Part shown: positions 38,006-48,075 of the stretch, piece after piece
Layout of the letters: each line of letters opens with the position of its first letter
Numbering within the stretch: position 1 is the stretch's first letter
NCBI RefSeq assembly: GCF_006838285.1
Contig: NZ_CP038228.1
Span: 1,364,001 to 1,428,000, forward strand
DNA from: Xanthomonas translucens pv. cerealis
GTDB lineage: Bacteria; Pseudomonadota; Gammaproteobacteria; Xanthomonadales; Xanthomonadaceae
Reading direction: 5' to 3'
Length of the DNA: 64,000 nt
Program-made: the position numbers and the translations under genes
The notes under the pieces: generated by a model
Database searches by the model: none
Told to the model about the DNA's origin: nothing
What the model saw: the letters and a program-made list of their open reading frames with translations, nothing else

Positions 38006-39054
38006 ATGACGCGATATTCCACGCGCCGACGCAACGCCAGCTGCGCCGCCTCGCTGTTGATCGCCTCCACGCTGCTGCTCGGCGGCTGCAAGCCGGCGGC
38101 CGGCGCGCGGTGGCGGCCAGCTACAGCGGCACCGCTGCGCTGGAGGCGCGCGCCGAATCGCAGGTGGTGGCCAAGACCTCCGGCGTGGCGCTGGCGGTGC
38201 TGGCCGAGGAAGGCCAGCAGGTCCGCGCCGGGCAGCCGCTGGTGCGGCTGGACCCGGACCGCGCGCGGCTGGCGGTGGCGCAGAGCGAGGCGCAGCTGCG
38301 CAAGCTGGAGAACGACTACCGGCGCTTGCAGCGACTGGTCGGCCAGCAACTGGTCAGTGCCGCCGACGTCGACCAGATCAAGTACGACCTGGCCAACGTG
38401 CGCGCGCAGCATCAACTGGCGTCGCTGGAACTGTCCTACGCCACGGTGGTCGCGCCGATCTCCGGGGTGATCGCGTCGCGTTCGATCAAAACCGGCAACT
38501 TCGTGCAGATCAATACGCCGATCTTCCGCATCGTCGACGACTCGCGCCTTGAGGCCACGCTCAACGTGCCCGAGCGCGAGCTGGCCACGCTCAAGGCCGG
38601 GCAGCCGGTGACGCTGCTGGCCGATGCGTTGCCGGGCAAGCAATACCTGGGCAAGGTCGATCGCATCGCGCCGGTGGTGGATGCGGGCAGCGGCACGTTC
38701 CGCGTGGTGTGCGCCTTCGAAGAAGGGGCCGAAGCGTTGCAACCGGGTATGTTCGGGCGCATTCGCATCGACTACGACCAGCGCGCCGATGCGCTGGTGG
38801 TGCCGCGCCTGGCGCTGCTCGACGACGGCGAGCCGGCGGTGTTCCGGGTCAGCGCCGGCAAGGTGACGCGGGTGCCGGTCAAGCTGGGCTACGCCGAAGG
38901 CCCGTGGGCGGAGATCCGCGACGGCCTGCAGCCCGGCGATCAGGTGGTCACCGCCGGCAAGGTCGCCTTGCGCGACGGTAGCCGCGTGCAGGTGATCGCG
39001 CCGCAACGCGAGGTCGCCGAGGTCGCCGGCGGCGCCGCGGTCGGGGCGCGCTGA
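38006..39054 (+). pseudogene. RND efflux membrane-fusion (adaptor) protein, frameshifted near its start
   Basis: Periplasmic adaptor of an RND pump. The ATG at 38006, preceded by AGGGA, opens a lipoprotein signal (LLIASTLLLGGC) in one frame. The rest of the adaptor (ASYSGTAALEARAE, the biotinyl-lipoyl domain with VLAEEGQQVRAGQPL, the helical hairpin, and beta-barrel to the stop at 39054) is in the frame one base back. The switch lies around 38095-38112, a GC-rich run, and fits loss of one base. Downstream sequence is fully conserved in style, so it may be a sequencing error. GTG at 38110 could give a signal-less protein. Its stop overlaps the start of the next gene. Confidence 0.75.
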
Positions 39055-42000
39055 TGACCAGCGCCGGTTCCGATCACGGCAGCGATCCGCACCACCACGC
39101 GCCGCCCGGCGTGCGCGGCGGCGGGCTGGTCGAATTCGCCACGCGCCGCCGCGTCACCATCGCGATGGCCACGGTCACGTTGCTGCTGTTCGGCGTGATC
39201 GCGCTGAACAGCCTCAAGGTCAATCTGTTGCCCGACCTGAGCTATCCGACCCTGACCGTGCGCACCGAGTACACCGGCGCTGCGCCGTCGGAGATCGAGA
39301 CGCTGGTGACCGAGCCGGTCGAGGAAGCGGTCGGCGTGGTCAAGAACCTGCGCAAGCTCAAGTCGGTGTCGCGCACCGGGCAGAGCGACGTGGTGCTGGA
39401 GTTCGCTTGGGGCACCAACATGGACCGGGCCAGCCTGGAGGTGCGCGACAAGATGGAGGCGCTGGAGCTGCCGCTGGAAGCCAAGGCGCCGGTGCTGCTG
39501 CGCTTCAATCCCTCCACCGAACCGATCATGCGCCTGGTGCTGGCGAGCAAGGCGACGCCGGCCAGCGACGCCGATGCGGTACGCGCGCTGACCCAGCTGC
39601 GCCGCTACGCCGACGAAGACCTGAAGAAGAAGCTGGAGCCGGTGGCCGGCGTGGCCGCGGTCAAGGTCGGCGGCGGGTTGGAAGACGAGATCCAGGTCGA
39701 TATCGACCAGCAGCGGCTGGCGCAGCTGAGCCTGCCGATCGACAACGTCATCGCCCGGCTCAAGGAAGAGAACATCAACATTTCCGGCGGGCGCCTGGAA
39801 CAGGGCGCGCAGCGCTACCTGGTGCGCACGGTCAACCAGTTCGCCGACCTGGACGAGATCCGCAATCTGCTGCTGACCACCCAGGGCGCGGGCAGCAGCG
39901 CCGCCGACTCTGCGATGCAGCAGATGTACGCCATCGCCGCCTCGACCGGTTCGGAAGCGGCGCTGGCCGCGGCCTCGGCGGCGCAGAGCGCCTCGTCCAG
40001 TGCCACCACCACCATCGCCAACGGCATGCCGGTGCGGCTGAAGGACGTGGCGCAGGTGCGCCAGGGCTACAAGGAGCGCGAAGCGATCATCCGCCTGGGC
40101 GGCAAGGAAGCGGTGGAGTTGGCGATCTACAAGGAAGGCGACGCCAATACCGTGTCCACGGCGGCGGCGCTGCGCGAGCGCCTGGAACAGCTGCAGGCGC
40201 AGATCCCGCCGGACGTGGAACTGAATACGCTGGAAGACCAGTCGCGCTTCATCGAGCACGCCATCGGCGACGTCAAGAAGGATGCGGTGATCGGCGGCCT
40301 GCTGGCGATCCTGATCATCTTCCTGTTCCTGCGCGACGGCTGGAGCACGCTCGTGATCAGCCTGTCGTTGCCGGTGTCGATCGTAGCCACGTTCTTCTTC
40401 ATGGGCCAGCTCGGGCTGAGCTTGAACGTGATGTCGCTGGGCGGCCTGGCGCTGGCCACCGGGCTGGTGGTGGACGATTCGATCGTGGTGCTGGAGAGCA
40501 TCGCCAAGGCGCGCGAGCGCGGCTTTAGCATCCTCGATGCGGCGATCGCCGGCACCCGCGAGGTGAGCATGGCGGTGGTCGCTTCGACCCTGACCACGAT
40601 CGCGGTGTTCCTGCCGCTGGTGTTCGTCGAGGGCGTGGCCGGGCAGTTGTTCCGCGACCAGGCCTTGACCGTGGCGATCGCCATCGCGATCTCGCTGGTG
40701 GTGTCGATGACGCTGATCCCGATGCTCAGTTCGCTGAAGGGGCGCCCGCCGCTAGCGTTCCCGGCCGAACCGGAACAGCCGCAGTGGCAGCCGCAGTGCG
40801 GTTGGCTGAAGCCGGTGGCATGGAGTCGGCGCGGCGCCGCCGCGGCGGTGCGTGGCGGTTTCTTCGGCGTGGCGTGGCTGGTGGTGCGGTTGTGGCGCGG
40901 CGGCGTGGCGGTGATCGCGCCGGTGATGCGCAAGGCCAGCGACCTGGCGATGGCGCCGTATGCGCGTGCCGAACGCGGCTATCTGCAGCTGCTGCCGGGC
41001 GCGTTGGCGCGGCCGTGGCACGTGCTTGGGCTGGCCGCGCTGGCGTTCGCGGCGACGCTGGCGGTGCTGCCGATGCTCGGCGCCGACCTGATTCCGCAGT
41101 TGGCCCAGGACCGCTTCGAGATGACGGTGAAGCTGCCGGCCGGCACGCCGTTGCGGCAGACCGATGCGCTGGTGCGCGAACTGCAGGAAACCCACGGCAA
41201 GGACGCCGGCGTGCAGGCGCTGTATGGCGTTAGCGGCAGCGGCACCCGGCTCGATGCCAGCCCAACCGAAAGCGGCGAGAACATCGGCAAGCTGACCATC
41301 GCCATGACCGGCGGCGGCAGCGCGCAGTTCGAGGCGCAGCAGAGCCAGCGCATGCGCGCGACGATGCGCCAGCATCCCGGCGTGCAGGTCGGTTTCAGCC
41401 GACCGGAACTCTTCAGCTTTTCCACGCCGCTGGAAATCGAGCTGCGCGGGCAGGACCTGGAGACGATCCAGCACGCCGGGCAGACGCTGACCGCGATGCT
41501 GCGCGGCAACGGCCACTATGCCGACGTCAAATCGACGGTGGAGGAGGGTTTCCCGGAAATCCAGATCCGCTTCGACCAGGAACGTGCCGGCGCGCTGGGC
41601 CTGACCACGCGGCAGATCGCCGACGTGGTGGTGAAGAAGGTGCGCGGCGACGTCGCTACCCGCTACAGCTTCCGCGACCGCAAGATCGACGTGCTGGTGC
41701 GCGCGCAGCGCAGCGATCGCGCCAGCGTCGACAGCATCCGCCGGCTGATCGTCAATCCGGGCAGCAGCAAGCCGGTAATGCTGGATGCGGTCGCCGACGT
41801 GGTCGCCACCACCGGGCCCAGCGAGATCCACCGCGCCGACCAGATCCGCGTGGCGATCGTGTCGGCCAACCTGCGCGGCATCGACCTGGGCGGCGCGATG
41901 CGCGAGGTGCAGGCCCTGGTCGCGCGCGAACCGCTCGGCGCCGGCGTCGGCATGCACATCGGCGGGCAGGGCGAGGAGCTGGCGCAGTCGGCCAGGTCGC

Positions 42001-42584
42001 TGCTGTTCGCGTTCGGTCTGGCGATCTTCCTGGTCTATCTGGTGATGGCCTCGCAGTTCGAATCGCTGCTGCATCCGTTCGTGATCCTGTTCACCATCCC
42101 GCTGGCGATGGTCGGCGCGGTGCTGGCGCTGCTGCTGACCGGCAAGCCTGTGTCGGTGGTGGTGTTCATCGGCCTGATCCTGCTGGTCGGGCTGGTGACC
42201 AAGAACGCGATCATCCTGATCGACAAGGTCAACCAGCTGCGCGAGGAGGGCGTGGCCAAGCGCGAGGCGCTGATCGAAGGCGCGCGCTCGCGGCTGCGTC
42301 CGATCATCATGACCACGCTGTGCACGCTGTTCGGCTTCCTGCCGCTGGCGCTGGCGCTGGCGCTGGCGTCGGGCGAGGGCGCCGGAGTGCGCGCGCCGAT
42401 GGCGATCACCGTGATCGGCGGCCTGCTGGTGTCCACGCTGCTCACGCTGGTGGTGATCCCGGTGGTCTACGACCGCCTGGATCGCCGCGCCGACGGCTAT
42501 TACGCCGAGCGCGGGCAGCGCGCGCGGCGGCGTCTGGAGGGGCTTGGTCACGGCGCAGGCGACGGCGCGGGTGAACCGGTATGA
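39054..42584 (+). CDS. RND efflux transporter permease (first of two)
   Basis: 1176 residues of the AcrB/MdtB-like superfamily: twelve transmembrane helices in two repeats and two large periplasmic loops. The first helix (VTIAMATVTLLLFGVIAL) follows a 25-residue His-containing leader (HGSDPHHH). The NLLPDLSYPTLTV segment and the central GLVVDDSIVVLE (helix 4, with Asp pair) mark the proton relay. There is an insertion of about 80 residues with extra hydrophobic stretches between helices 6 and 7. ATG overlaps the adaptor stop (TGATG) and the 3' end overlaps the second permease by four bases. The substrate is unknown. Confidence 0.92.
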   Translation: MTSAGSDHGSDPHHHAPPGVRGGGLVEFATRRRVTIAMATVTLLLFGVIALNSLKVNLLPDLSYPTLTVRTEYTGAAPSEIETLVTEPVEEAVGVVKNLRKLKSVSRTGQSDVVLEFAWGTNMDRASLEVRDKMEALELPLEAKAPVLLRFNPSTEPIMRLVLASKATPASDADAVRALTQLRRYADEDLKKKLEPVAGVAAVKVGGGLEDEIQVDIDQQRLAQLSLPIDNVIARLKEENINISGGRLEQGAQRYLVRTVNQFADLDEIRNLLLTTQGAGSSAADSAMQQMYAIAASTGSEAALAAASAAQSASSSATTTIANGMPVRLKDVAQVRQGYKEREAIIRLGGKEAVELAIYKEGDANTVSTAAALRERLEQLQAQIPPDVELNTLEDQSRFIEHAIGDVKKDAVIGGLLAILIIFLFLRDGWSTLVISLSLPVSIVATFFFMGQLGLSLNVMSLGGLALATGLVVDDSIVVLESIAKARERGFSILDAAIAGTREVSMAVVASTLTTIAVFLPLVFVEGVAGQLFRDQALTVAIAIAISLVVSMTLIPMLSSLKGRPPLAFPAEPEQPQWQPQCGWLKPVAWSRRGAAAAVRGGFFGVAWLVVRLWRGGVAVIAPVMRKASDLAMAPYARAERGYLQLLPGALARPWHVLGLAALAFAATLAVLPMLGADLIPQLAQDRFEMTVKLPAGTPLRQTDALVRELQETHGKDAGVQALYGVSGSGTRLDASPTESGENIGKLTIAMTGGGSAQFEAQQSQRMRATMRQHPGVQVGFSRPELFSFSTPLEIELRGQDLETIQHAGQTLTAMLRGNGHYADVKSTVEEGFPEIQIRFDQERAGALGLTTRQIADVVVKKVRGDVATRYSFRDRKIDVLVRAQRSDRASVDSIRRLIVNPGSSKPVMLDAVADVVATTGPSEIHRADQIRVAIVSANLRGIDLGGAMREVQALVAREPLGAGVGMHIGGQGEELAQSARSLLFAFGLAIFLVYLVMASQFESLLHPFVILFTIPLAMVGAVLALLLTGKPVSVVVFIGLILLVGLVTKNAIILIDKVNQLREEGVAKREALIEGARSRLRPIIMTTLCTLFGFLPLALALALASGEGAGVRAPMAITVIGGLLVSTLLTLVVIPVVYDRLDRRADGYYAERGQRARRRLEGLGHGAGDGAGEPV

Positions 42585-45500
42585 GCGTCGCCGAGTTCAG
42601 CATCCGCCGTCCGATCACCACCATCATGTGCTTCGTGTCGCTGGTGGTGGTCGGCTTGATCGCCGCGTTCCGGCTGCCGCTGGAGGCGCTGCCGGACATC
42701 TCCGCGCCATTCCTGTTCGTGCAGTTGCCGTACAGCGGCTCGACCCCCGACGAGGTCGAGCGCAACCTGGTGCGGCCGACCGAGGAAGCGCTGGCGACGA
42801 TGACCGGGATCAAGCGCATGCGCTCGACCGCCACCGCCGACGGCGCCAACATCTTCATCGAATTCTCCGATTGGGACCGCGACATTGCCATCGCCGCCTC
42901 CGACGCGCGCGAGCGCATCGACGCGATCCGCGCCGACCTGCCTTCCGACCTGCAGCGTTACCAAGTGTTCAAGTGGTCCAGCAGCGACGAGCCGGTGCTG
43001 AAGGTGCGTCTGGCCGGCGCGGCCGACCTGACCGGCGCCTACGACATGCTCGACCGCGAGTTCAAGCGGCGCCTGGAACGCATCCCCGGCGTGGCCAAGG
43101 TGAAGGTGTCCGGCGCGCCGCCGAACGAGGTCGAGATCGCGATCGCACCGGACCGGCTCAGCGCGCATAACCTCAGCCTCAACGATCTCAGCGAGCGCCT
43201 GGGCAAGCTCAATTTCTCGCTGTCGGCCGGGCAGATCGACGACCATGGCCAGCGCCTGCGGGTGCAGCCGGTCGGCGAGCTGCGCGACCTGCAGGAACTG
43301 CGCGACCTGGTCATCGACCCCAAGGGCCTGCGCCTGGGCGACATCGCCGACATCCTGCTGAAACCGACCCGGATGAACTACGGCCGGCGCCTGGACGGGC
43401 GCCCGGCGGTGGGCCTGGACGTGTACAAGGAACGCAGCGCCAACCTGGTCGATGTCTCGCACGCGGTGCTGGACGAGGTCGAGCAGATCCGCACCCAGCC
43501 GGCGCTCAGCGACGTGCAGGTCAAGGTCATCGACAACCAGGGCAAGGCGGTGACCTCGTCGCTGAGCGAACTGGCCGAGGCCGGCGGGGTCGGCCTGCTG
43601 CTGTCGGTGACGGTGCTGTTCTTCTTCCTGCGCCACTGGCCGTCGACGCTGATGGTGACCCTGGCGATCCCGATCTGCTTCACCATCACGCTGGGCTTCA
43701 TGTACTTCGCCGGGGTCACCCTCAACATCCTGACCATGATGGGCCTGCTGCTGGCGGTGGGCATGCTGGTGGACAACGCGGTGGTGGTGGTGGAGAGCAT
43801 CTACCAGGAACGCGAACGCATGCCGGACCAGCCGCAGCTGGCGTCGATCATCGGCACCCGCAACGTGGCCATCGCGCTGTCGGCCGGCACCCTGTGCCAT
43901 TGCATCGTGTTTGTGCCGAACCTGTTCGGCGAAACCAACAACATCAGCATCTTCATGGCGCAGATCGCCATTACCATCTCGGTGTCGCTGCTGGCCTCGT
44001 GGCTGGTGGCGGTGAGCCTGATCCCGATGCTGTCCGCGCGCATGCGTACGCCGGCGCTGGTGCGCTCCGAGCGCGGCCTGATCCAACGCCTGCAGCACCG
44101 CTATGCGCGGCTGCTGCGCTGGTCGCTGGCTCACCGCGGCTGGAGCGTGGCGGCGATCGCGCTGATCGCCGCGCTCAGCGTGCTGCCGATGCTGCAGATC
44201 AAGAAGGACATGTTCGGCGGCGACGGCGGCGAGCAGATCTTCATCGGCTACCAGTGGAAGGGCTCGTACACGCGCGAGCAGCTGTCCACCGAGGTCGCCA
44301 AGCTCGAACGCTTCATCGACGCGCGCCGCCAGCGTTACCACGTCACCCAGGTGTATTCGTGGTTCAGCGAGGTGGAAGGCAGCAGCACCACGCTGACCGT
44401 GGACCTGAAGCAGGTGCGCGACCTGCCTGCGCTGATCGAACAGATCCGAAAGGAGCTGCCGCGCTCGGCGCTGGCCGACTACAGCGTCGGCAGCAATGGC
44501 AACGGCAATGGGCAGGGCAGCGGCGCGCAGAGCGTGCAGGTGCAACTGGTCGGCGATTCCACCCAGACCCTGCGCGCGATCGCCGACGACGTGCTGCCGC
44601 TGCTGGCGCGGCGAAAGGAACTGCGCGACGTGCGCGTGGACATCGGCGATCGCACCACCGAACTGGCGGTGCGCGTGGATCGCGACCGCGCATCGGCGTT
44701 CGGCTTCAACGCCGAGCAGGTCGCCAGCTTCGTCGGCCTGGCGCTGCGCGGCGCCTCGCTGCGCGAGTTCCGCCGCGGTGACACCGAGGTGCCGGTGTGG
44801 GTGCGCTTCGCCGGCGCCGAGCAGACCACGCCCGAGGACCTGGACAGCTTCAACGTGCGCACCAAGGACGGGCGCAGCGTGCCGCTGTTGAGCCTGGTGG
44901 ACGTGCAGACGCGACCGGCGGCGACCCAGATCGGGCGCACCAACCGCCAGACCACGCTGACCATCACCGCCAACCTCGGGGTCAAGGTCACCCCGGCGCA
45001 GGCCAAGCAGGCGATGCAGGACACGCTCAAGGGCGTCAGTTTCCCGGCCGGCTACCACTACAGTTTCGACGGCGCCGACGGCCAGGACGAGGACCAGGCC
45101 GGCAAGCAGATGCTGTTCAACCTGCTGATCGCGCTGCTGATGATCTACGTGGTGATGGCCGCGGTATTCGAATCGCTGCTGTTCCCGGCAGCGATCATGA
45201 GCGGCGTGCTGTTCTCGATCTTCGGCGTGTTCTGGCTGTTCTGGCTCAGCGGCACCAACTTCGGGATCATGGCCTTCATCGGCATCCTGGTGCTGATGGG
45301 CGTGGTGGTGAACAACGGCATCGTGATGATCGAGCACATCAACAACCTGCGCCGGCGCGGAATGGGCCGCACCGAAGCGCTGGTGGAAGGCTCGCGCGAG
45401 CGGCTGCGGCCGATCTTGATGACCATGGGCACCGCGATCCTGGCGATGGTGCCGATCTCGCTGACCACCACGCAGATGTTCGGCGACGGCCCGGCCTACT

Positions 45501-45667
45501 ACCCGATGGCGCGCGCGATCGCCGGCGGCCTGGCGTTCTCCACGGTGGTCAGCCTGCTGTTCCTGCCGACCATCTACGCGATCCTCGACGACCTCAGCGG
45601 CGGCGTGGCGCACCTGGTGCGCCGCGCCCGCGGTGGCCGTAGTGTGGTGGTGCCGGAGGTGTCCTGA
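42581..45667 (+). CDS. RND efflux transporter permease (second of two)
   Basis: 1028 residues, normal RND length. FSIRRPITTIMCFVSLVVVGL forms helix 1, LLLAVGMLVDNAVVVVESI the proton-relay helix 4, and VVVNNGIVMIEHINNLRRRG the matching part of helix 10. With the upstream adaptor and first permease it forms an operon with overlapping ends (ATGA). Tandem permeases sharing one adaptor recall MdtABC, where two different permeases assemble as a mixed trimer. No outer-membrane factor gene is present, so a TolC-type protein encoded elsewhere must be used. Confidence 0.93.
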   Translation: MSVAEFSIRRPITTIMCFVSLVVVGLIAAFRLPLEALPDISAPFLFVQLPYSGSTPDEVERNLVRPTEEALATMTGIKRMRSTATADGANIFIEFSDWDRDIAIAASDARERIDAIRADLPSDLQRYQVFKWSSSDEPVLKVRLAGAADLTGAYDMLDREFKRRLERIPGVAKVKVSGAPPNEVEIAIAPDRLSAHNLSLNDLSERLGKLNFSLSAGQIDDHGQRLRVQPVGELRDLQELRDLVIDPKGLRLGDIADILLKPTRMNYGRRLDGRPAVGLDVYKERSANLVDVSHAVLDEVEQIRTQPALSDVQVKVIDNQGKAVTSSLSELAEAGGVGLLLSVTVLFFFLRHWPSTLMVTLAIPICFTITLGFMYFAGVTLNILTMMGLLLAVGMLVDNAVVVVESIYQERERMPDQPQLASIIGTRNVAIALSAGTLCHCIVFVPNLFGETNNISIFMAQIAITISVSLLASWLVAVSLIPMLSARMRTPALVRSERGLIQRLQHRYARLLRWSLAHRGWSVAAIALIAALSVLPMLQIKKDMFGGDGGEQIFIGYQWKGSYTREQLSTEVAKLERFIDARRQRYHVTQVYSWFSEVEGSSTTLTVDLKQVRDLPALIEQIRKELPRSALADYSVGSNGNGNGQGSGAQSVQVQLVGDSTQTLRAIADDVLPLLARRKELRDVRVDIGDRTTELAVRVDRDRASAFGFNAEQVASFVGLALRGASLREFRRGDTEVPVWVRFAGAEQTTPEDLDSFNVRTKDGRSVPLLSLVDVQTRPAATQIGRTNRQTTLTITANLGVKVTPAQAKQAMQDTLKGVSFPAGYHYSFDGADGQDEDQAGKQMLFNLLIALLMIYVVMAAVFESLLFPAAIMSGVLFSIFGVFWLFWLSGTNFGIMAFIGILVLMGVVVNNGIVMIEHINNLRRRGMGRTEALVEGSRERLRPILMTMGTAILAMVPISLTTTQMFGDGPAYYPMARAIAGGLAFSTVVSLLFLPTIYAILDDLSGGVAHLVRRARGGRSVVVPEVS

Positions 45668-45723
45668 CGAAGGCGACGGAATGGCTGGCGCGCTCGTCGC
45701 CTGCTGCATCGCGCGGAAAAACC

Positions 45724-45751
45724 TGTGGCAGGGGCTTCAGCCCCTCCCACA
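45724..45751. repeat. REP-like palindrome (TGTGG/CCACA variant)
   Basis: TGTGGCAGGGGCTTCAGCCC followed by CTCCCACA: a near-perfect palindrome of the same REP family, placed between the convergent RND permease and TraB-family genes. It may act as terminator for either side. Confidence 0.7.
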
Positions 45752-45814
45752 ATGTTCAACGACATCGTAGTCATGCGATGGGGCAGGGCGCATGGCCCAG
45801 CCACCGTGCCGCGC

Positions 45815-47110
45815 TCAACCGGCCAGCTTGCCGAAGATGCGGAAACCCGCCAGCCACACGCCGATCATGCTGCCGAGGTTGGTCAGCAGGAAGGTCAGCA
45901 CCACCCGCGAGACGCGGTTGCGGTACCAGCCGCGCAGGTTCTGCGCGTCGTCGCGCAGCGCCAGGAAGTCGCCGTACGCCGGCTTGCGCATATGCACCTC
46001 GACCAGTGCGCTGAACGCACCGGCGGGCACGCCGGGCCGGAACGGCTTCAGCGGCGCGGCGATGGCGCCAGCGATGATGCTCAGCGGATGGCCGCCGGCC
46101 AGCAGGCAGCCCAACCCGGCCAGGCCGCCGGTGAACAGCACCCATTGCAGCAGCAGGTCGGTGCCCAGCGCGAAGCCGCCACGCCAGTAGCCCCAGGCGA
46201 CGCCGCCCAGCACCAGCGCGGTCAGGGTCAGGGTGATCCACGGAACCTTCTTCTTGGTCGGCACGTCTTCCAGCGCCTTGCGCAGCGTGGCCGGATCGTC
46301 CTGGTCGTCCTGCAGGTGCCTGGCCAGGCCGGCCAGATGGCCAGCGCCGACCACCGCAAGCACGTCGCGGATGCCATCGGCGCGTGCGGTCTCCAGATAG
46401 TCCGGGGTCGCGATCGGGGTCTGGCTGGGCGCTCTGCGCTGCGCGTGTTCCTCGCGCAGGCGCGTGGCCATGTAGTGGTCGCGCTCGGCGATGATGGTGT
46501 CGTACAGCGCCGGGCTTTCGCTGGCGAAGTCGCCGAAGCTGGCCTCGAGCATGTCGCCCTGCTTGAGCTTCTCGATCTCCGCCTCGCCGACCTCGTCGGA
46601 GGCGAACAGGCCGCCGAGCAGGCCGCTGCCGAGCTTGAGCTTGCCGAACAAGCCGAGCCGGCCGGAGGCGCGCTTGAAGGTCAGCCCGACCTCGCGGTCG
46701 ATCAGGTACACCGGCAGTTGCCGTTCGCGCGCCAGCAGCACCGCGCGCTTGAGTTCGGCGCCGGGTTCGATCCCCAGTTGTTCGGCCAGGCGCCGCTGGT
46801 AGGCGGCCAGCGCCAGGTTCGCCGCGAACAATGCGACCCGGCCCTTGCGGATCACCTGCACCAGATCGAGCTTGGTCAGCGCGTCCGGGTCGGTCAGCGC
46901 CTGAAGCCGTTGCGGGTCCAGTTCGACCGCGACCGCATCGAAGCGGCCGCTGTCGATCGCCCGTTCCACCGCGGCGACGCTGGCCAGCGACACATGCGCG
47001 GTGCCGAGCAGGGTGTAGCGCACGCCATCGCGCTCGACGATGCGGTACGGCTGGCCGGCGAACAGCGCGTCGTCGCCGGCCTGGGAAAGTTCGTTCATTC
47101 CATCACTCAT
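45815..47110 (-). CDS. TraB/PrgY-family membrane protein
   Basis: 431 residues. The N-terminal TraB domain (about 15-260) has the conserved GTAHVS at 36-41, ELDPQRL and GAGHLAGL motifs, the conserved histidines resembling those of erythromycin-esterase/Tiki-type metallo-enzymes. The C-terminal part has about four transmembrane helices (285-430). In Enterococcus, PrgY/TraB limits pheromone activity; in proteobacteria the role is unknown and no peptide signalling gene is adjacent. The start could be ATG at 47110 or at 47098 (MNELSQ). The downstream neighbour is convergent. aguB lies upstream in the same direction. Confidence 0.88.
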   Translation of the reverse strand: MSDGMNELSQAGDDALFAGQPYRIVERDGVRYTLLGTAHVSLASVAAVERAIDSGRFDAVAVELDPQRLQALTDPDALTKLDLVQVIRKGRVALFAANLALAAYQRRLAEQLGIEPGAELKRAVLLARERQLPVYLIDREVGLTFKRASGRLGLFGKLKLGSGLLGGLFASDEVGEAEIEKLKQGDMLEASFGDFASESPALYDTIIAERDHYMATRLREEHAQRRAPSQTPIATPDYLETARADGIRDVLAVVGAGHLAGLARHLQDDQDDPATLRKALEDVPTKKKVPWITLTLTALVLGGVAWGYWRGGFALGTDLLLQWVLFTGGLAGLGCLLAGGHPLSIIAGAIAAPLKPFRPGVPAGAFSALVEVHMRKPAYGDFLALRDDAQNLRGWYRNRVSRVVLTFLLTNLGSMIGVWLAGFRIFGKLAG

Positions 47111-47172
47111 CGGAGGGCGCCTGATCGGCGCCGGGGTGCGGCAGGTAGTGCATCTGCTGCCTGTGCAGCGGC

Positions 47173-48075
47173 TCAGTCGATGTAACGCTTCAGCAGGTCG
47201 CCATAGGCGTCGATGCGGCGGTCGCGCAGGAACGGCCAGATCCGCCGTACGTGCTCGCTGCGCTGCAGGTCCACGTCGCAGACCAGCACGGTCGGTTCGG
47301 CGCCGGCTTCGGCGATGAACTCGCCCTGCGGGCCGAGCACGTGGCTATTGCCCCAGAACTGGATGCCGGCCGCGCCCACCACGCCATCGGCCGCCAGCGG
47401 CGAGGCTTCGTGGCCGACCCGGTTGCAGCTGAGCACCGGCACGCCGTTGGCGACGGCATGGCCTCGGTGGCTGAGGATCCAGGCGTCGCGCTGGCGCTCC
47501 TGCTCGGCTTGCTCGTCGCTGGGATCCCAGCCGATCGCGGTCGGATACAGCAACAGTTCGGCGCCGGCCAGCGCCATCAGCCGCGCCGCTTCCGGATACC
47601 ACTGGTCCCAGCACACCAGCACGCCCAGGCGCCCGGCCGAGGTCTGGATCGGGGTGAAGCCGAGATCGCCCGGGGTGAAATAGAACTTCTCGTAGAAGCC
47701 CGGATCGTCCGGAATATGCATCTTGCGGTACTTGCCAAGCAGGCTACCGTCCTTCTCGAACACCACCGCGGTGTTGTGGTACAGACCGGCCGCGCGGCGC
47801 TCGAACAGCGAGCCGACCAACACCACGCCATGGCGCTTGGCCAGCGCGCCGAGGCGCTCGGTGCTGGGGCCGGGGATCGGCTCGGCCAGATCGAATTCGT
47901 CCACCGACTCGTGCTGGCAGAAGTAGGCGCCGTTGTGCAGTTCCTGCAGCAGCACCAGCTGCGCGCCCTGCGCCGCGGCCTCGGCCACGCGCGATTCGAT
48001 GACCGCCAGATTCGCCGCGGCATCGCCATGGTTGCGCTCCTGGATCAGCGCGACGGAAAGAGTGTTTCGGCTCAT
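47173..48075 (-). CDS. aguB: N-carbamoylputrescine amidase
   Basis: Hydrolyses N-carbamoylputrescine, made by agmatine deiminase, to putrescine, ammonia and CO2. It is a 300-residue member of the nitrilase superfamily with the catalytic triad Glu45 (LLQELHNG), Lys118 (KYRKMHIPDD) and Cys155 (VLVCWDQWYPEAARL). The ATG at 48075 matches the family. An upstream in-frame start at 48105 is less likely. It shares direction with aguA, 310 bp upstream, so arginine-derived agmatine can be converted to putrescine by the two neighbours. Confidence 0.96.
   Translation of the reverse strand: MSRNTLSVALIQERNHGDAAANLAVIESRVAEAAAQGAQLVLLQELHNGAYFCQHESVDEFDLAEPIPGPSTERLGALAKRHGVVLVGSLFERRAAGLYHNTAVVFEKDGSLLGKYRKMHIPDDPGFYEKFYFTPGDLGFTPIQTSAGRLGVLVCWDQWYPEAARLMALAGAELLLYPTAIGWDPSDEQAEQERQRDAWILSHRGHAVANGVPVLSCNRVGHEASPLAADGVVGAAGIQFWGNSHVLGPQGEFIAEAGAEPTVLVCDVDLQRSEHVRRIWPFLRDRRIDAYGDLLKRYID

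Noticed and set aside
42548-45709. A 1053-codon leftward frame opposite the second RND permease
   Set aside because: Antisense shadow: Arg/His/Gln/Ala-rich with no recognisable domain, while the plus strand encodes a complete permease.
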